From NCBI GenBank assembly GCA_964423745.1, contig CAYRGG010000095.1, positions 1 to 11,671 on the forward strand: 11,671 nt of DNA. The letters are read 5' to 3'. The position numbers and the translations under genes were made by a program. The stretch is from CAYRGG01 sp964423745. GTDB taxonomy: Bacteria > Pseudomonadota > Gammaproteobacteria > Competibacterales > Competibacteraceae. The notes beneath the pieces are model-generated. The model searched no databases. It worked only from the letters and a program-made list of their open reading frames with translations, and was not told where the DNA came from. Below are positions 7,493 through 11,671 of the stretch, piece by piece (the stretch's first letter is position 1; the number at the start of each line of letters is the position of its first letter).

Positions 7493-8692
7493 GTGTGGAA
7501 AAATCTGCAGGATATTTTTCTTTCGCCAACGGTTGATGATGCCCAATTAGAGGAACGTCTCAGGGTTATCCGGGCGAAACTGCCCGCACCGGTGTTTTGG
7601 CTGCTGGGCAAAACCCAATCCGGTAAAACCTCGGTCATCAAAGCGCTTACCGGCGAGAGTCGGGCGGAGATTGGTGATGGAGTTCGCCCCTGTACGCGCC
7701 ACGCATTTGTTTACGACTTTCCCAATCCAGAACATCGTTTCCTGCGGTTTTTAGATACCCGAGGTTTGGGCGAGGTGGATTACGACCCCAGTGAGGATAT
7801 CGTCCAGTTTCAACAGCAAGCCCATCTGCTCATCGTGGTGATGAAGGCCCTAGACCATGCTCAGCAACCGGTGATCGAAGCAGTTCGAACCATTCACCAA
7901 CGCCAACCTCACTGGCCCATTATCGTTCTGCAAACCGTGCTCCATGAAGGCTACCCAGATCCGACGATGGAGCATCTGCTACCCTATCCCTATGACCAAG
8001 ATTCCCTTCCTCTGGTAGTCCCCTCAGCGCTTACTCCCTCTTTAGAGAAACAACGCCAGTTGTTTACGGGAATTAATGTACAGCGGTTTATCCCAGTGGA
8101 CTTTACCTTGCCTGAGGATGGCTATGAACCTGTTAACTATGGTCTAGAGGCGCTTTGGGACGCCATTGAAGAGGTACTGCCTTTGGGTCTCATGGGAATG
8201 ATTCACGACGTTAGGGATATCAATACGAGCCTCAAAACCGCCTATAGCAATACGGCTCATCCTCATATCATCGGCTACTCCATCGCTGCCGCGGGCGCCG
8301 GCACGATTCCATTACCCTTTTTGGATATTCCTTTAGTCACCCTTATTCAAGCTAAAATGGTGCATACCCTTGCCTCCATCTACAAGCAGGAACTAGATAC
8401 CCAACGCCTGCGGGAAATTGGCGGCGCTCTGGGTGTGAGCTTCGCCTTTCAGTGGGGTCGCCGGGAATTATTAAAAATCATTCCTGGTTATGGCACAGCC
8501 GTGTCATCCTTGCTCACCGGCGCATCCACCTTTGCTTTAGGTAAAGCGGCCACCCTCTATTTTAGTTATGCTCACCAGGGTAAGGCACCGGACCCTGAAC
8601 TCTTTCGCAAAATCTATGGTGAACAGTTTGAAGAGGGGCAACGCCTGCTCAAGAACTACTTAAAAGGTTTGGGTGATCAAAAACAATCATGA
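7493..8692 (+). CDS. P-loop GTPase with C-terminal DUF697-like helical domain
   Basis: A 399-residue protein starting at GTG (7493); an in-frame stop at 7454 and no ATG nearby make this the best start, though its ribosome binding site is weak. The G domain (about 30-235) has the P loop GKTQSGKT (39-46) and G3 as DTRG (88-91). The expected G4 NKxD is replaced by LQTVLHEGYP (146-155), so guanine specificity is not guaranteed by sequence. Residues about 258-360 resemble the DUF697/YcjF-type domain: hydrophobic, with IPLPFLDIPLVTLIQAKMV and a Gly-rich segment near 331-350. That suggests membrane association or oligomerisation. The stop overlaps the start of the second GTPase (ATGA), so the two are probably made together and act together. 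The cellular function is unknown; YcjX/YcjF-like stress or envelope roles are only analogies. Confidence 0.85.
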   Translation: MWKNLQDIFLSPTVDDAQLEERLRVIRAKLPAPVFWLLGKTQSGKTSVIKALTGESRAEIGDGVRPCTRHAFVYDFPNPEHRFLRFLDTRGLGEVDYDPSEDIVQFQQQAHLLIVVMKALDHAQQPVIEAVRTIHQRQPHWPIIVLQTVLHEGYPDPTMEHLLPYPYDQDSLPLVVPSALTPSLEKQRQLFTGINVQRFIPVDFTLPEDGYEPVNYGLEALWDAIEEVLPLGLMGMIHDVRDINTSLKTAYSNTAHPHIIGYSIAAAGAGTIPLPFLDIPLVTLIQAKMVHTLASIYKQELDTQRLREIGGALGVSFAFQWGRRELLKIIPGYGTAVSSLLTGASTFALGKAATLYFSYAHQGKAPDPELFRKIYGEQFEEGQRLLKNYLKGLGDQKQS

Positions 8693-10257
8693 AACTGACC
8701 ACCAAATGGGGATTGTTACTCTTTGTCAGCTTGTTTCCTCTGCTTATCCTCGTTTTGGCGGGAGTGATGTGGCTCATGGAACGGGACCTGCTACTCATCT
8801 GGCTAGGGGTTATGGGGGTAGTTTCCTTGGGAAGTTGGTTCGTTACGGGAAAACTTAAACAGGTGGACACGACACCCACGAAGCTAAATGTCAAACCCAA
8901 TCCTAACTGGTCCGCCAAAGGGGATGCGGCCTGGCAAACGGTGGAAACCATAGCCCGTCGGGTACGTCAGGAAAACCCAGATTTGGAAAGTTGGAACAGG
9001 CTATGGGATCTTTTAAAAGAGGTGGTGCAAGCGGTTGCTCATTATTATTATCCTGATGAAGAAAAGGCGCTTTTGGAAATACGGGTGCCGTACTTTTTAC
9101 GGGTCATCGAGTTACTAGCCCGGGATTTACGGATTACGTTTTCCGAGAATATTCCCGGCAGTCATATTCTTACCGTAAACGACGTTATACGGGGTCATCG
9201 CCTGAGCAAACGCGGTCGTGACTTGTACCAACTCTACCGCCTCGTATCGGCGGGGGTGGATCCCATTTCCGCGGCAATCCGGGAGGTGCGCGGCGTGGCA
9301 GTGGAGAAGATGCTGCAATCCTCTTCCCAGGAAATTAAGCTATGGCTGATGGACGCCTATATCAAGAAAATCGGCTACTACGCTATCCAACTCTACAGTG
9401 GTCATATTGTCCTCGACGAGGACGCTTTCAAGCAGCATGTGACCACAGCTTCTCGCGACGACCTAGAACGTTTCCAAAACCGTGAAGAAAAGCTCGCTGA
9501 AGAACCCCTGCGTATCTTGGTTTTAGGCCAGGTTAAAGCGGGTAAATCCAGTTTAATCAATGCCCTCTTTGGCGAAGTGAAAGCGTTGGTGGATGTGGTG
9601 CCCACCACTAGCACTGTCTACCCTTACCTATTAGAGCGGCAGGGTTTGGAAACGGCCATTATCCTTGACACGGCGGGCTATCAAGACAGCGATAACCCAA
9701 AGCGACCCCTGACCGAAGCCAGAAAAGAAGTGCTGCGGAGCGATCTTATTCTGATGGTCTGTTCTGCTCGCAGCGCCGCCCGTCACGCCGACCACCTACT
9801 ACTTCAGGAATTACGCCTTTTATTTCAACAACACACGGAAGAAACACTGCCCAGTATTCTCGTGGTGCTCACCTATATCGATCAGTTACGCCCGTTTCGA
9901 GAATGGAATCCACCCTATGATGTCAACCAATCTGACAACCCCAAGGCGCGTATGATTCGTTCTACTATGGAAACCGTCGCCACCGATTTGGATATAGCCC
10001 TGGATCGGGTGATACCGGTTTGTCTAAAACCGGGTCAGGAATACAACATTCAGGAAGGGCTTATACCGGCCATTCTGCAAACCTTAGACGATGCTCAACG
10101 GTTAAAGTACCTGCGTTGTCTGCGGGATTACAACGATCTGGATTATTGGAAACAGTTATGGACCCAATCGAAAAGCGCCGGCAAAATCGTCGTGCGTGGC
10201 GGCATCGACTGGCTAGCAAAGCGGGCAAGACAGGTGGATAGGTGGGGTCGGTTTTAA
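8689..10257 (+). CDS. Membrane-anchored GTPase (HSR1/Era-like G domain) paired with the upstream GTPase
   Basis: A 522-residue protein. Two N-terminal hydrophobic helices (about 8-28 and 34-53) should anchor it in the inner membrane. They are followed by a long helical region (about 75-265) with no domain I recognise. The G domain starts near 274: P loop GQVKAGKSS (280-288), G2 threonines near 307-309 (PTTST), G3 DTAG (327-330), and G4 as TYID (395-398) in place of NKxD. The order, with a large helical part before the G domain, is unlike Era or EngA and closer to the YfjP/HSR1-type group. The ATG lies within the stop codon of the upstream GTPase gene. Membrane anchoring here and a DUF697-like domain in the partner suggest a heteromeric complex at the membrane. 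I do not know a characterised homologue. Confidence 0.83.
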   Translation: MKLTTKWGLLLFVSLFPLLILVLAGVMWLMERDLLLIWLGVMGVVSLGSWFVTGKLKQVDTTPTKLNVKPNPNWSAKGDAAWQTVETIARRVRQENPDLESWNRLWDLLKEVVQAVAHYYYPDEEKALLEIRVPYFLRVIELLARDLRITFSENIPGSHILTVNDVIRGHRLSKRGRDLYQLYRLVSAGVDPISAAIREVRGVAVEKMLQSSSQEIKLWLMDAYIKKIGYYAIQLYSGHIVLDEDAFKQHVTTASRDDLERFQNREEKLAEEPLRILVLGQVKAGKSSLINALFGEVKALVDVVPTTSTVYPYLLERQGLETAIILDTAGYQDSDNPKRPLTEARKEVLRSDLILMVCSARSAARHADHLLLQELRLLFQQHTEETLPSILVVLTYIDQLRPFREWNPPYDVNQSDNPKARMIRSTMETVATDLDIALDRVIPVCLKPGQEYNIQEGLIPAILQTLDDAQRLKYLRCLRDYNDLDYWKQLWTQSKSAGKIVVRGGIDWLAKRARQVDRWGRF

Positions 10258-10361
10258 GATGATATGGATAGATTTCTTGCAAAACACATCGGTCAATTTA
10301 TCTGCTCGCTCAGCGCCGACCTAATACCGCGCATCAGGTTTAGTGAAAAATTTTAAGACTA

Positions 10362-10402
10362 TGCCAACGTTGTATTGGGCCGACTAGTCGGCACGTTGGG
10401 CA
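10362..10402. repeat. Nested palindrome/hairpin upstream of hicB
   Basis: A perfect 14-base palindrome GCCGACTAGTCGGC (10379-10392) is nested between TGCCAACG (10362-10369) and CGTTGGGCA (10394-10402). The outer arms pair with one bulged base. There is no T-tract on either side in the right orientation, so a simple intrinsic terminator is unlikely. It sits 25 bases before hicB and could be an operator. GTTGGGC (10395-10401) also fits the GTTRRRY end of an integron attC. The stretch 10258-10361 shows nothing else I can support. Confidence 0.45.
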
Positions 10403-10426
10403 AAAAAATAGAAACATAGGTGAAAA

Positions 10427-10633
10427 ATGCAATTTACTGTTGAAACTGAGCAGGAAGTGGATGGGCGATGGATTGCAGAGGTTATCGAAATTCCAGGCGT
10501 GATGAAATACGGCCAAAGTCGCGAAAAGGCAGTTGCCTATGCTGAAGCATTAGTGCTTCGGGTTATCGCAGAACGAATAGAAAACGGTGAGCAACCGGTT
10601 GAACCCATTCACATCACTTTCGCAGCGGCATGA
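10427..10633 (+). CDS. hicB: HicB-family antitoxin (short form)
   Basis: A 68-residue protein with the HicB/UPF0150 pattern: an N-terminal strand, EQEVDGRWIAEVIEIPGV, then GQSREKAVAYAEAL leading into a helix. This is the partial RNase-H-like fold that wraps and blocks HicA. It ends after this fold, so the C-terminal DNA-binding domain of longer HicB proteins is absent. Autoregulation, if any, must use another mode. AGGTGA lies just before the ATG. Its TGA overlaps the ATG of hicA (ATGA), the usual coupling of the pair, with the antitoxin first. The hairpin upstream is a candidate control site. The family call is supported by the partner gene. Confidence 0.87.
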   Translation: MQFTVETEQEVDGRWIAEVIEIPGVMKYGQSREKAVAYAEALVLRVIAERIENGEQPVEPIHITFAAA

Positions 10634-10845
10634 GTCATCAATGGCCTAGCACTAAAGCAAAGCGTGTTCTTGCAGCTTTACTTCGTAATGGCTGGGCATT
10701 AAAAAGATCATCAGGGTCTCATCGGACACTGGCAAAGCCAGGTTATCCGGATTTTGTATTCGCCTTCCACGACCGTGAAGAAATAGGTCCAAAAATGCTG
10801 ACGAGAATTGCAAAGCGCACTGGACTGAAACCAGAACAACTTTAA
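10630..10845 (+). CDS. hicA: HicA-family toxin (mRNA interferase)
   Basis: A 71-residue protein with the compact dsRBD-like HicA fold. It begins with a helix (KAKRVLAALLRNGWAL), then the hallmark GSHRTL with the catalytic His at residue 31, a strand ending in FAFHDREE, and a last helix KMLTRIAKRTGL. HicA cleaves mRNA and tmRNA and is neutralised by HicB. Here all key residues are present, so the toxin looks active. Its stop codon is followed after one base by an attC-like element, suggesting that the pair may have travelled as an integron-type cassette. Confidence 0.88.
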   Translation: MSHQWPSTKAKRVLAALLRNGWALKRSSGSHRTLAKPGYPDFVFAFHDREEIGPKMLTRIAKRTGLKPEQL

Positions 10846-10846
10846 T

Positions 10847-10898
10847 GCCTAACAAGGCGCTCAGCCTGACCGTACGCTGCGCTCACAGGGGGTTAGAT
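10847..10898 (+). other. attC-like element (integron cassette recombination site), possibly degenerate
   Basis: GCCTAAC (10847-10853) one base after the hicA stop fits the R'' motif RYYYAAC. AAGGCGCTCAG follows, as in many chromosomal-integron attC sites. GTTAGAT (10892-10898) fits the R' motif GTTRRRY. The 52-base length is slightly short for an attC. The inner L''/L' arms pair poorly: GCGCTCA occurs as a direct repeat (10857-10863, 10879-10885) instead of inverted, and only a short CCTG/CAGG stem is visible. It may be a decayed or half-replaced site. No integrase gene is in the window. Confidence 0.45.
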
Positions 10899-10928
10899 TG
10901 TCGTTATCTTCGGCATCCACTAAAGGAA

Positions 10929-11110
10929 TTGCTCATTTTGCTTTTGAAAGAGGTCGTGACGTAATTAAACCTCTCTGAAAAGACTGCCTACAAATTGGCC
11001 GCTGCCGAAAAAATTGCCCGGTTTTAAGGTGGTTAGTGGCTGGCTGGCGATTCAAGGGGGAGGATATGGACCGCTGGATTGCAGAGCGGAAGCAGCAAGA
11101 AACGGAGTAA
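10929..11110 (+). pseudogene. Decayed excisionase-type helix-turn-helix (HTH_17) gene
   Basis: Three reading frames together give one continuous HTH_17/excisionase-like protein of about 60 residues. In order they read LLLKEVADVIK, LSEKTAYKLAAAEKIARF, KVVSGW, then RFKGEDMDRWIAERKQQETE before TAA at 11108-11110. Four lesions break it. One base is missing near 10956 (GTCG-TGAC). There is an extra C at about 10970, an extra T in the run at 11022-11025, and a 4-base CTGG tandem duplication at 11044-11047. The start is unclear; TTG at 10929 is a guess. Small HTH proteins of this type are known to sit just upstream of type I R-M genes, and this one ends 7 bases before hsdM, which fits a former regulator of that operon. 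Four lesions in 180 bases, beside intact genes, look like real decay and not read errors. Confidence 0.72.
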
Positions 11111-11117
11111 AGATCGC

Positions 11118-11671
11118 ATGACTCAGCTAGAAAATATCGAAGCCATAGAAAAAAGACTGTGGGGCAGCGCCGACAACCTTCGTGCTAACAGTAATTACGC
11201 CAGCAACGAATACTTTATGCCGGTGATGGGGCTCATCTTTCTGCGCCACGCTTACAGCCGCTACCTGGCCGTCAAACCAGAAATTAAGGCTTCACTACCA
11301 TCCCGTGGTGGTGTGACAAGACCCCTCACTAAAGAAGACTTTTCCAGTAAGTACGAATATTTCCTAACCCAGTTTGCCAACCAAAGCGCCCACGATGGCG
11401 GTGAGTTCTTCACCCCCCTTTCCCTGGTGCAGATGATTGTGAACGTCATAGAGCCCGATCACGGCTCGGTGATCGACCCCGCCTGTGGCTCCGGTGGCAT
11501 GTTTGTGCAAAGCGCCCACTTCATCGAGAAAAGGAACAAAAACCCACAAGACGTCGCCACCTTCTACGGTGCGGAGAAAAACCCAACCATCATCCGCCTG
11601 GCCAAGATGAACCTGGCGGTGCATGGCCTGGAAGGAAAAATCCAGAAGGCCATTTCCTATTACGAAGACCC
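11118..11671 (+). CDS. hsdM: Type I restriction-modification methylase subunit HsdM, 5' part; apparent internal in-frame deletion
   Basis: The first 184 codons of an N6-adenine methylase subunit, open to the window edge. GGAG lies 10 bases before the ATG. The N-terminus (NIEAIEKRLWGSADNLRANS, then ASNEYFMPVMGLIFLRHAYSR) is typical of HsdM. So are YEYFLTQFANQSAHDGGEFF and the AdoMet-binding motif DPACGSGG (120-127). In family members I recall, TKEDFS is followed by roughly 85 residues of the helical HsdM_N domain before the FGxIYEYFLTQFA segment. Here the two are joined at about residues 75-79 (11340-11354) with the frame kept. Motif I at residue 120 instead of about 200 fits that loss. The catalytic NPPF motif lies beyond the window. 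With the wrecked regulator upstream, this copy may be non-functional, or a viable short variant; hsdS and hsdR are not visible. Confidence 0.85.
   Translation, partial: MTQLENIEAIEKRLWGSADNLRANSNYASNEYFMPVMGLIFLRHAYSRYLAVKPEIKASLPSRGGVTRPLTKEDFSSKYEYFLTQFANQSAHDGGEFFTPLSLVQMIVNVIEPDHGSVIDPACGSGGMFVQSAHFIEKRNKNPQDVATFYGAEKNPTIIRLAKMNLAVHGLEGKIQKAISYYED

Noticed and set aside
10258..10426. Search for a small gene, tRNA or CRISPR-type repeats between the GTPase pair and hicBA.
   Set aside because: No frame with a start, ribosome binding site and plausible protein, no cloverleaf, and no regularly spaced repeats. Only the hairpin and the degenerate boundary motif stand out.
11066..11110. A 14-codon ORF with a near-perfect ribosome binding site ending 7 bases before hsdM, like a leader peptide.
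   Set aside because: Its peptide (MDRWIAERKQQETE) is the C-terminal end of the decayed HTH_17 gene, and the GGGGGAGG encodes Lys-Gly-Glu-Asp of that protein. The ribosome-site resemblance is probably accidental.

Overview
The window looks like chromosomal DNA from a gammaproteobacterium, probably free-living or aquatic. The grounds are family resemblance only: a BvgS-type sensor kinase with paired solute-binding domains, a PleD-like cyclase, an integron-like motif, and HicBA and HsdM of common proteobacterial types. No rRNA, tRNA or species marker is present, so genus cannot be assigned.

Region 1 (1-5924) is a signalling block. The first 82 bases hold the 5' end of a leftward EamA/DMT-type membrane transporter. 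A rightward unit follows: a periplasmic SBP_bac_3 protein (333-1151), a very large hybrid sensor histidine kinase with two further SBP_bac_3 domains (1198-5013), and a REC-GGDEF diguanylate cyclase (5010-5924) overlapping the kinase by 4 bp. The simplest reading is that a small periplasmic solute is converted, through phosphotransfer, into a c-di-GMP output. No transporter permease accompanies the binding protein.

Region 2 (5925-7492) is visibly richer in A+T and holds two divergent nuclease-fold genes, a leftward HNH protein and a rightward Uma2-family (PD-(D/E)XK) protein, with overlapping promoter-like elements between them. It looks horizontally acquired.

Region 3 (7493-10257) is a translationally coupled pair of P-loop GTPases. 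The first has a C-terminal DUF697-like helical domain. The second has two N-terminal membrane helices and a large helical segment before its G domain. Both have non-standard G4 motifs. This is the least explained system in the window.

Region 4 (10258-11671) is accessory and partly decayed. A hairpin precedes a hicBA toxin-antitoxin pair, and an attC-like element abuts the hicA stop codon. Next comes the wreck of a small excisionase-type helix-turn-helix gene, readable only across four small indels. The window ends inside an hsdM type I methylase gene that appears to lack about 85 codons of its N-terminal domain in frame. Together with the nucleases this suggests a defence or mobile-gene island beside a stable signalling operon.
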